Of a DNA stretch of 17,388 nt, positions 11,716 to 17,388 are shown in pieces. Origin of the DNA: an uncultured Nitrososphaera sp. (lineage in GTDB: Archaea > Thermoproteota > Nitrososphaeria > Nitrososphaerales > Nitrososphaeraceae). The position numbers and the translations under genes are program-made. The DNA lies in the NCBI RefSeq assembly GCF_946478925.1, contig NZ_CAMLDP010000035.1:1-17388 (forward strand), read 5' to 3'. The notes under the pieces were generated by a model. The model had not been told where the DNA came from. It searched no databases and saw only the letters and a program-made list of their open reading frames with translations. Position 1 is the first letter of the stretch. Each line of letters opens with the position of its first letter.

Positions 11716-12893
11716 ACGGCGAGGACAACTACCTAGGCACGCTGTACCAGAGGTTCCCAGTAAACGTTGCAAGGGGCAAGGGAGCTAGGGTATGGGACGT
11801 AAACGGCAAGGAATACATCGACTGCATGGGAGGATACGGCGTCGCGCTCGTAGGCCACTGCAACGACCGCGTCGTTGAAGCCATTAAAAAGCAAGCAGAG
11901 ACCCTGATAACCGCGCACATGTCAGTCTATAACGAGACGCGCCTTGAATTCATGAAGAAAATGGCGCAAGTGGCGCCGCCGGGATTGACCAAGATGTTCT
12001 TTACAAACTCGGGTGCCGAGTCTGTGGAAGCGGCGCTAAAGTTTGCAAGGAAATTCACCGGCAAGCCCGGCGTTATTGCCATGAACGGTGCCTACCACGG
12101 CAAGACGTTTGGTGCACTTTCTGTCACTTACAACGAGAAATACCGCAAGGCGTTCATGCCGCTCCTTGAGGGGGTAAAGTTCGTCCCGTACGGAGAGCCG
12201 GCGAAACTTGAAGAGGCCATAGACGACTCTATCGGCGCGGTGATACTGGAGCCGATACAAGGTGAGACCGGTATCATAGTGCCGCCTGACGACCTCATAC
12301 CCAAGATCCGCGACATATGCAACCGCAGAAACCTCGTGCTGATATTTGACGAAATACAGGCAGGACTTGGCAGGACAGGCAAGATGTGGGCAGGGCAGAA
12401 CTGGAACACGACGCCGGACATCATGTGCCTTGCAAAGGGCATCGCCGGCGGAGTCCCGATGGGTCTCGTACTGACAAAACCGGAGATAATGGACGCTATG
12501 AAGCTGGGCGAGCACTCATCTACCTTTGGCGCAAGCCCTCTAGCCTGCGCGGCGGCTTCTGCGACACTAGAGGCGCTGACCACTGACGGGCTAGTGGACA
12601 ATGCCGCCAAGACTGGCAAGGTGTTCAAGGAAAAGCTGCTGGCCCTTAAGGAGCGCCACAAAATAATCCGAGAGGTTCGCGGCCTTGGAATGATGCTTGG
12701 AGTCGAGCTCCGCTTTGAGGTAAAAGATGTGCTCTTTGACGGAATCAGCAACGGACTGCTTATGCTGTACTCGGGAAGAAACATCTTGCGCCTGCTTCCG
12801 CCACTTGTGATGAACGAAGCGACGGTTTCCCGCGCAGTTGAAATAATGGATGCGGTACTTACAAGGGAGGAACAGAGAAGAAATGTCAATTAG
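11712..12893 (+). CDS. lysJ: LysJ/ArgD, LysW-semialdehyde aminotransferase (PLP)
   Basis: This class III PLP aminotransferase converts LysW-bound semialdehyde to LysW-lysine or LysW-ornithine with glutamate as donor. In the 393 residues, the phosphate loop NSGAESVEAALKFAR (99-113), FDEIQAGLGRTG (212-223, Asp213 against the pyridine nitrogen), and the Schiff-base Lys242 in CLAKGIAGGVPMG are all present, as is the STFGASPLACAAASA stretch. The length is normal. The start overlaps the lysZ stop as ATGA. The next enzyme, LysK, which releases lysine or ornithine from LysW, is not in the window. The lrp gene follows with an overlap or a gap of four bases, depending on its start. Confidence 0.94.
   Translation: MNGEDNYLGTLYQRFPVNVARGKGARVWDVNGKEYIDCMGGYGVALVGHCNDRVVEAIKKQAETLITAHMSVYNETRLEFMKKMAQVAPPGLTKMFFTNSGAESVEAALKFARKFTGKPGVIAMNGAYHGKTFGALSVTYNEKYRKAFMPLLEGVKFVPYGEPAKLEEAIDDSIGAVILEPIQGETGIIVPPDDLIPKIRDICNRRNLVLIFDEIQAGLGRTGKMWAGQNWNTTPDIMCLAKGIAGGVPMGLVLTKPEIMDAMKLGEHSSTFGASPLACAAASATLEALTTDGLVDNAAKTGKVFKEKLLALKERHKIIREVRGLGMMLGVELRFEVKDVLFDGISNGLLMLYSGRNILRLLPPLVMNEATVSRAVEIMDAVLTREEQRRNVN
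12866..12870 (+). promoter_or_regulatory. Shine-Dalgarno site of the Lrp-type gene
   Basis: GGAGG lies inside the end of lysJ, twelve bases before the ATG at 12883. It favours this start over the in-frame ATG at 12850 upstream of it. Confidence 0.5.
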
Positions 12894-13311
12894 CAACATG
12901 GACGAGACAGACGAAAAGATAATCCGCATCCTGCAGACCGATTCGAGAAAGGCATTCGTGGACATTGCAAACGAGATCGGTCTGTCTGAGTCGGCCGTGA
13001 GAAGGCGCGTCAAGAACCTCACGGACAGCGGCATAGTAAAGCGCTTTACGATAGAACTAGGCGCGTCGGACAAGACGAGCGCAATAACACTCATCTCGGT
13101 AAGCTCTACCGCCGACACCTCGGCAGTCTCGCAGAGGTTGATGAAGCTTGCCGGCGTCGAAGTGGTCTACGAGATAACAGGTCAATATGACATTGCCGCC
13201 ATAATCGCTGCACCTGCAATCGTCGAGATAAACAAGTGCATCGACGACATACGCAAGATAGAGGGCGTGTCCGACACGAACACCGTCATAATACTAAAGA
13301 CGATGCGCTAA
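12883..13311 (+). CDS. Lrp/AsnC-family regulator (LysM-like position)
   Basis: The 142-residue protein is a standard Lrp/AsnC regulator. The N-terminal helix-turn-helix (about 6-58) is MDETDEKIIRILQTDSRKAF...IGLSESAVRRRVKNLTDSGIVKRFTIEL. The RAM effector-binding domain follows (65-142) with LAGVEVVYEITGQYDIAAIIAA and IRKIEGVSDTNTVIILK. Such proteins form dimers and octamers and bind short palindromes, often in answer to amino acids. As the last gene of the lysine/arginine operon it is the best candidate for reading the GGTCA/TGACC operators at 7373-7423 and 9726-9786, like LysM of Sulfolobus, which controls lysWXJK. That link is inference. GGAGG at 12866-12870 supports ATG 12883; ATG 12898 is also possible. 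Confidence 0.9.
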   Translation: MSISNMDETDEKIIRILQTDSRKAFVDIANEIGLSESAVRRRVKNLTDSGIVKRFTIELGASDKTSAITLISVSSTADTSAVSQRLMKLAGVEVVYEITGQYDIAAIIAAPAIVEINKCIDDIRKIEGVSDTNTVIILKTMR

Positions 13312-13325
13312 CCTAGCGTAGATCC

Positions 13326-13340
13326 GCCCTAGGGTAGGGC
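13326..13340 (+). terminator. Perfect short hairpin after the lysYZJ-lrp operon
   Basis: GCCCTA and TAGGGC form a six-base stem around GGG, fifteen bases behind the lrp stop. A T-rich stretch (TTGTTGTTTTG) follows at about 13347-13357. It could end the operon transcript, although archaea do not need a hairpin. Confidence 0.35.
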
Positions 13341-13482
13341 ACATCCTTGTTGTTTTGCTATTGATAGATATATTGCATGTTCGGCCCTATTAAGCCCGCT
13401 ATAACCCGTACTTTACTCCATCTTTTCCTTTTGACTTTCTCTTATCACGAGAATCAGCGCAATATATCTCGGTGACGATTGC

Positions 13483-14088
13483 ATGAAAGTAGAAACACCT
13501 GGCAGCAGCATATGGTCCAATAGGTTCATAGCGTCGGCGATAATTCAGGGCGCGGCAATCACCCTGCTTACCGCTTCGTTCGTTGGAGTGCAGTTTCTCT
13601 TTTCGTCCAACAGCATCAACATCATACAGATCCTTTCGCTGTCGTTTGAAGGGCCGGCCAAGTGGATATTTCTCGGCTACATATTCTACATGATACTTAT
13701 TGTCGCAATAGCGACCACGGCGATATTCTACAGCCACCTGGAGGTCAGCCTGCAAAAGAGGATTCATGGAGTCAGGTCTGCACTTGCGTGGGCCAACCTT
13801 GTAGGAATGAACGTCGGAGGCGCCGCAGTGACGTTGATGATGGTGTATGCGGGGCTCGCCGGCTCCGGCGTGCTTGGCGTGATTGCCGGCGATGGTGGAG
13901 CAGCTGGCCTAAAGGCGAATCCTGCAATAATGGAGCAGTTCATCACTCCCATTGCAGCGTTTGCAGGGTTGTTGATAATAGGAGTAGTCGCAGGCGGGCT
14001 GGCATACATTACAACTTATTTTCAGAAAAAGCCGCCTGCATCGCGCGACAACAACAGCATCGACATGGAAAAAATCGGGAGCATCTGA
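13483..14088 (+). CDS. Four-helix membrane protein, unknown function
   Basis: I do not recognise this 201-residue protein. Four hydrophobic segments lie at about residues 14-40 (RFIASAIIQGAAITLLTASF), 60-85 (WIFLGYIFYMILIVAIATTA), 98-130 (Gly-rich, LVGMNVGGAAVTLMMVYAGL) and 150-176 (FITPIAAFAGLLIIGVVAGG). A basic amphipathic stretch (SHLEVSLQKRIHG) follows helix 2, and the polar C-terminal tail (KKPPASRDNNSIDMEK) is probably cytoplasmic. The general plan recalls small heme/copper-oxidase accessory subunits, but no conserved His pair or other cofactor motif makes this convincing. An AATATATC element at 13461-13468 is only about 19 nt from the ATG, so the true transcript start is unclear. Confidence 0.7.
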   Translation: MKVETPGSSIWSNRFIASAIIQGAAITLLTASFVGVQFLFSSNSINIIQILSLSFEGPAKWIFLGYIFYMILIVAIATTAIFYSHLEVSLQKRIHGVRSALAWANLVGMNVGGAAVTLMMVYAGLAGSGVLGVIAGDGGAAGLKANPAIMEQFITPIAAFAGLLIIGVVAGGLAYITTYFQKKPPASRDNNSIDMEKIGSI

Positions 14089-14105
14089 TCTCTCTCTATT
14101 TTTTT
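14089..14105 (+). terminator. Pyrimidine/T tract after membrane protein gene
   Basis: A CT repeat followed by seven T lies directly behind the stop codon, like the other gene ends in this window. Confidence 0.45.
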
Positions 14106-14128
14106 AGACCTGTTGTTCAAAGCAGTTC

Positions 14129-14137
14129 ATATATTAC
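14129..14137 (+). promoter_or_regulatory. TATA box of the DUF6659-like gene
   Basis: CATATATTA is centred 26 nt upstream of the ATG at 14159, which predicts a leaderless message. Confidence 0.55.
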
Positions 14138-14158
14138 CTGATTGCAAGATCAATCCAT

Positions 14159-14548
14159 ATGTCCAACAGACCGCACGCCGACCCGGACACTCAAAAGCAC
14201 AGGGAAAAGTGCAACTTGCTTCTTGCAATCTCGCCTCGCATACGCTACGCCGGCGTCATGAACAAGTTTGGAAGGACGCTTGCCGGCGGCCTGCGCAAGG
14301 GAGTCGTCCCGCTCTTAAAGCCGGATGAGGCGCGCAACGAGTATTTCATAGAAGCCACGCGCGAGCAGCTGAGGAAAAGCTTCGAGCGGTCGGTAGGCAA
14401 AACAGAATACACCCTGACCGAGAACGAGAAGGTAAAGATATTGACTCTGACAAACGAGGACAACTTTTACTACATCACTATGGACAAGGAAACGCCGGCT
14501 GCCGAAGTAGCCAAGATAATCGAGTCAGCCAAAAAGCTGGCCAGGTAG
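14159..14548 (+). CDS. Small archaeal protein, DUF6659-like
   Basis: The 129 residues resemble a family of small proteins common in ammonia-oxidising archaea (recalled as DUF6659). Its marks are an N-terminal helix, then IRYAGVMNKFGRTLAGGLRKGVVPLLKPDEARNEYF split around residues 27-62, a helix with AxREQLRKSFERSVG, and alternating strands (YTLTENEKVKILTL, FYYITM). The fold suggested is a profilin/roadblock-like alpha-beta layer; this is a guess from the pattern. The function is unknown. A TATA box 26 nt upstream supports the ATG at 14159. The next gene, a methyltransferase, appears to have coding sequence starting within the end of this gene, so the two may be cotranscribed. There is no signal peptide. 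Confidence 0.72.
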   Translation: MSNRPHADPDTQKHREKCNLLLAISPRIRYAGVMNKFGRTLAGGLRKGVVPLLKPDEARNEYFIEATREQLRKSFERSVGKTEYTLTENEKVKILTLTNEDNFYYITMDKETPAAEVAKIIESAKKLAR

Positions 14549-14618
14549 TTCTCCGCTGGCAGGCAACATACGCCCGCTCGACGTCCTGCTATGGACGTTC
14601 CGGCGGAGCGAAAGAGAC

Positions 14619-15407
14619 GTGGTAAAACTCTACGACTCGCTGTCTCCGCTGATGACCATTGCGACAGGAGGCAAGATGCTCAATTTCGGCTACTGGGACG
14701 ATTCCTCTGCCAATACAACACCCCTTGAAGCGCAGCAGATGCTCTGCGCGCAGGTCGGCGAGCTGGCCGAGCTTGCCTCTGCCAAGGCAGTAATAGACGT
14801 CGGAAGCGGCCTTGGCGCGCCCGCCTCGTACTGGAGATCCTGCCACGAATCGCTGCAGGTTGCCTGCGTGAACATCAACTTTTCGCAACTGCAGGACTCG
14901 GACGGCGCAAGGGTTTCCTTGGTAAACGCCACCTCTACCGCGCTGCCGTTTTCCAGCGGCTCAGTGGACAGAGTCGTGGCGCTTGAATCGGCGCAGCATT
15001 TCCGGCCGCTTGACCGGTTCATGCAGGAATCTGCCCGGGTGCTTGCCAGCGGCGGCCTCTTGGTAATGGCAATTCCCGTGCTAAAGTTGCGCAAAAAGCT
15101 GCATTTTCTGAGCCTCGGCATACTGTCTGTCACCTGGTCGTCAGAGCACTATGGCCCAGAGTATGTCCAGAGCGCAATCAGGAACGCGGGCCTGTCGATA
15201 GAGACAAGCCGTTACATAGGCCCCCGCGTCTACGGGCCGCTTGCAGACTATTACCTTGCAAACAGGGAAGACCTGAAGCCGAGAATCTTGGCAGAATATC
15301 CTGCCTACCTCGAAAAGCTGCTGTACCGGTCAATTCTGAAAATGAAGCAGCTGTCGGACGGGGGCGACATCGAATATGTCTTGATAAAGGCAAGAAAAGC
15401 GCGCTAA
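14619..15407 (+). CDS. Class I SAM-dependent methyltransferase (start uncertain)
   Basis: From GTG 14619 the protein has 262 residues with motif I VIDVGSGLGAPA (58-69), VNINFSQLQ for strand 2 (84-92), LPFSSGSVDRVVALESAQHF (109-128), and ARVLASGGLLVMAIPV. The GKMLNFGYWDD near the start and ESAQHF are typical of small-molecule methyltransferases of the sterol/erythromycin-methyltransferase-like type. The acceptor is unknown. The frame is open upstream to 14520 and reads convincingly as protein (RPLDVLLWTF then RRSERDVVKLYDSL), yet holds no ATG, GTG or TTG before 14619. The true start may be CTG 14556, just behind the preceding gene's stop. The gene is convergent with the oxidoreductase at 15485, with a 77-bp gap. 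Confidence 0.82.
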   Translation: MVKLYDSLSPLMTIATGGKMLNFGYWDDSSANTTPLEAQQMLCAQVGELAELASAKAVIDVGSGLGAPASYWRSCHESLQVACVNINFSQLQDSDGARVSLVNATSTALPFSSGSVDRVVALESAQHFRPLDRFMQESARVLASGGLLVMAIPVLKLRKKLHFLSLGILSVTWSSEHYGPEYVQSAIRNAGLSIETSRYIGPRVYGPLADYYLANREDLKPRILAEYPAYLEKLLYRSILKMKQLSDGGDIEYVLIKARKAR

Positions 15408-15484
15408 TCCTGCAAAACCCTGGATAGCTCATATGCTTTTTCAGTAGCGCATATGCAGAGTCTTCTGCGCCTCCTCGCTCTCTT

Positions 15485-16420
15485 TCAAGCTGCCAGGACA
15501 ATCTTGCCCCGTGGATGAATGTCCTTTACGTAATCAAGCGCCTTTCCCGCCTCGTCTAGGGGGAACTTTTTGTCAATGTTTACCTTTATGTTATCTTGAT
15601 CCACCCACTGCGCCAATTTCGTCAACCGTTCGTTGTTTACCTGTGAGAACAGGAAAACGGCTTTGACTCCAAACTGGTTCATCAACTCCGCATTTGGCTG
15701 TTCCAGCATGGAGACGATTATCCCGCCTTTCTTGAGTACCTTGAAGGACCTCTTGTAGGTATCACCGCCCACGGTATCAAAGACCGCGTCACAGTCGTGC
15801 AAGATATCCTCAAACTTTTGGCTCTTGTAGTCAATTGTTTCGTCGGCTCCCAATTCTTGCACAAACTTTCTGTCGTCTGCGCTTATTGTCGTGGCGACTT
15901 GCGCGCCCAGCTTCTTTGCAAGTTGAATCGCGATTGAGCCTATTCCTCCTGCTCCTCCGTGAATAAGGATTTTCTGGCCCTTTGCCAGTCCGATGGTTTC
16001 CACGAGCGCCTGCCATGCGCTGACGCCTACAAGGGGAAGACCTGCCGCTTCGGCATGGCTCAAACTTTTTGGCTTGTACGCGATGGTCTGTGCAGGCGCC
16101 AGAGCCATCTCTGCAAACGCCCCTGACCCGCCTGTGATGACAGATGCCTGCCCGTATACTTCATCGCCTTGCTTAAAGCCCGCAACTCCGTTTCCAACCT
16201 CCTTGATAATGCCGGAAAAATCCATGCCCAGCGTTGAGGGGAATTGCAGCTTTATCATTTGCTGCATGTAGCCTTCGCGGATTTTCCAGTCGATTGGATT
16301 TACGCCGGCCGCTTTGACAATGACTAGGACCTTTCCTGCCGATGGATCTGGTGCAGGCACGTTGCGGTTAATCTCTACTACTTTGCTATCGCCATACCCT
16401 TTGATTTGAGCTGACTTCAT
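15485..16420 (-). CDS. Zinc-independent MDR-family NADP-dependent oxidoreductase (quinone reductase-like)
   Basis: This 311-residue enzyme of the medium-chain dehydrogenase/reductase superfamily resembles quinone oxidoreductase (Qor). The catalytic half begins MKSAQIKGYG and holds AAGVNPIDWKIREG (37-50), GMDFSGIIKEVG (65-76) and GFKQGDEVYG. The cofactor half has HGGAGGIGSIAIQLAKK (154-170), VFDTVGG, and a C-terminal HPRGKIVLAA typical of the Qor group. The zinc-binding cysteines are absent. The substrate is probably a quinone or enone, not determinable here. An in-frame ATG at 16459 exists, but a TATA-like TTTAATAT (about 16444-16453) lies about 29 nt before the ATG at 16420, so I use 16420. 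It is divergent from the CDGSH gene. Confidence 0.9.
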   Translation of the reverse strand: MKSAQIKGYGDSKVVEINRNVPAPDPSAGKVLVIVKAAGVNPIDWKIREGYMQQMIKLQFPSTLGMDFSGIIKEVGNGVAGFKQGDEVYGQASVITGGSGAFAEMALAPAQTIAYKPKSLSHAEAAGLPLVGVSAWQALVETIGLAKGQKILIHGGAGGIGSIAIQLAKKLGAQVATTISADDRKFVQELGADETIDYKSQKFEDILHDCDAVFDTVGGDTYKRSFKVLKKGGIIVSMLEQPNAELMNQFGVKAVFLFSQVNNERLTKLAQWVDQDNIKVNIDKKFPLDEAGKALDYVKDIHPRGKIVLAA

Positions 16421-16442
16421 TGCTGATATTATTATGTCAAGC

Positions 16443-16455
16443 GCGATATTAAACA
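16443..16455 (-). promoter_or_regulatory. TATA box of the MDR oxidoreductase
   Basis: On the minus strand this reads TTGTTTAATATCG. It is centred about 29 nt before the ATG at 16420 and inside the longer frame that starts at 16459, which argues against that longer start. Confidence 0.5.
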
Positions 16456-16609
16456 ACAAGAGTAAGGATGTACTTGGGAATTCTTCTCAAATGCTCAATG
16501 CATTATTTTTTTTAGATTTACACGGCGATTATTACAAATAACACATCTGCAAGCATGGCGTCTGGCACTTGTATGTGTGTGCGTGCTTTTAGCATTCGCT
16601 GGCATGAAC

Positions 16610-16620
16610 GATAAATTAAT
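16610..16620 (+). promoter_or_regulatory. TATA box of the CDGSH gene
   Basis: ATAAATTAAT is centred about 32 nt before the ATG at 16647. The rest of the divergent gap 16460-16609 shows a T-run (16506-16514) and no convincing gene. Confidence 0.5.
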
Positions 16621-16646
16621 CCACATCAACGACGATCGTCTACCTA

Positions 16647-17369
16647 ATGCAAGGGAAAGATCAGAACGTGGACAAACCTTTGGAGAAAAAGATAATCGTC
16701 AGCAAGAACGGGCCATATCTGGTTTCAGGCGGCATTCCAATTTCGATGCAGACCATTACCCCGAACAAAGAGGGTTTTTCGTGGGATTGGACAGAGGGCA
16801 GAACGTTTGATGCGCAATCATCAGAGTATGCGCTGTGTCGATGCGGGCAGTCAAAGAACAAGCCATTTTGCGATGGAACCCATGAGAAAATAGGATTTGA
16901 GGGAAAAGAAACTGCGACACGCAAGCCGTATGTCAGGCAAGCCAAAAAATATGACGGCCCGACAATGGTTCTTAGCGACGCAGAAAACTTGTGCGCATTT
17001 GCGCGTTTTTGCGATCCTGAAGGGCAGATTTGGAACCTAATAGAGCAAACTGACAATCCTGCAGTGCGTGATCTGGTGATACGCGAAGCAAATCACTGCC
17101 CGGCAGGCCGGCTGGTGGTGCACGATAAAAAGACGGGAAAAGAGATCGAACACAAGCTCACTCCTTCTATCGGGGTGGTCGAAGACCCTGCCTTGGGATG
17201 CAGCGGGCCGCTGTGGATTCGCGGAGGCATTCCTATCGAATCCCACGACGGCAAGCGGTATGAAGTGCGCAATCGCGTGACGCTGTGTCGGTGCGGGGCT
17301 TCAAGTAATATGCCATTTTGCAACGGCAGTCATGCAAGCATACAGTTCAAAGACGAGCTGACTGGTTAA
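16647..17369 (+). CDS. Double CDGSH iron-sulfur protein with central Cys domain
   Basis: The 240-residue protein has two CDGSH-type [2Fe-2S] sites, each with three Cys and one His: CRCGQSKNKPFCDGTH (Cys64, Cys66, Cys75, His79) and CRCGASSNMPFCNGSH (Cys214, Cys216, Cys225, His229). Between them, Cys116, Cys122, Cys151 and Cys185 (LCAFARFC, HCPAGRL, LGCSGPL) may bind a further iron-sulfur cluster, as in the divergent ferredoxin domain often joined to CDGSH modules. Each CDGSH site is preceded by a GGIPI segment (29-32 and 193-197), so the two flanking modules look like an internal duplication. Roles suggested for such proteins are electron transfer and iron or redox sensing; none is proven here. 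The start has a TATA box 32 nt upstream. The frame is complete. Confidence 0.88.
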   Translation: MQGKDQNVDKPLEKKIIVSKNGPYLVSGGIPISMQTITPNKEGFSWDWTEGRTFDAQSSEYALCRCGQSKNKPFCDGTHEKIGFEGKETATRKPYVRQAKKYDGPTMVLSDAENLCAFARFCDPEGQIWNLIEQTDNPAVRDLVIREANHCPAGRLVVHDKKTGKEIEHKLTPSIGVVEDPALGCSGPLWIRGGIPIESHDGKRYEVRNRVTLCRCGASSNMPFCNGSHASIQFKDELTG

Positions 17370-17388
17370 CACAACTACTAATTAACGC

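Noticed and set aside
12128..12889. 253-codon open frame antisense to lysJ
   Set aside because: It mirrors the aminotransferase gene, is extremely Ser-rich with no recognisable motif, and has no promoter of its own.
16556..16615. 19-codon frame before the CDGSH gene
   Set aside because: No promoter at suitable distance, no ribosome-binding site, and its stop lies inside the TATA element of the next gene.
1..17388. CRISPR arrays, insertion sequences, integrase or attachment sites
   Set aside because: No regularly spaced repeats, no transposase or integrase frame, and both tRNA 3' ends lack a nearby direct repeat that I could find by eye.

Overview
The window looks like chromosomal DNA of a Nitrososphaera-type soil ammonia-oxidising archaeon (Nitrososphaerota, formerly Thaumarchaeota). 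The signs are an archaeal initiation factor 1A gene, a tRNA-Ala with an intron after position 37, TATA boxes about 26-32 nt upstream of start codons (mostly leaderless genes), pyrimidine-tract gene ends, a FUN14 membrane protein, a membrane-anchored small blue copper protein, and a LysW-dependent amino-acid pathway. The genus is inferred, not proven.

Layout. Bases 1-4100 hold two cupredoxin genes (the first cut by the window edge) flanking tRNA-Ala, aIF1A, tRNA-Ile, a luciferase-like F420/flavin oxidoreductase and a SAM methyltransferase. The cupredoxin genes share a perfect 250-bp 3' segment. A decayed copy of the methyltransferase 3' end follows the second one, so this stretch has been shaped by duplication and gene conversion. 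Bases 4100-7373 carry a coiled-coil protein, a FUN14 protein, a four-helix membrane protein, a regulator with a winged helix and a degenerate B12-binding-like domain, and an ACT-domain protein.

Bases 7373-13311 are the core: argG-lysW-lysX, then lysY(argC)-lysZ(argB)-lysJ(argD)-lrp. LysW is a small zinc protein whose C-terminus carries the substrate. LysX attaches glutamate or aminoadipate, LysZ phosphorylates, LysY reduces and LysJ transaminates. With argG in the first cluster, this single set probably serves arginine as well as lysine synthesis, but lysK and argH are not in the window. The two clusters have nearly identical promoter/operator regions (40 of 51 ungapped positions) built from GGTCA/TGACC half-sites beside the same TATA box. 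An Lrp-type regulator closes the second cluster, and the ACT protein is divergent from the first operator.

The most notable points are: LysW ends in EDWGQ rather than the EDWGE expected of the family; the two clusters share an operator; and a 16-codon Met-rich leader ORF overlaps the lysY start by ATGA. Bases 13400-17388 hold a membrane protein, a small DUF6659-like protein, a second methyltransferase with an apparent coding extension lacking a normal start, a zinc-less quinone-oxidoreductase-like enzyme, and a double-CDGSH iron-sulfur protein.
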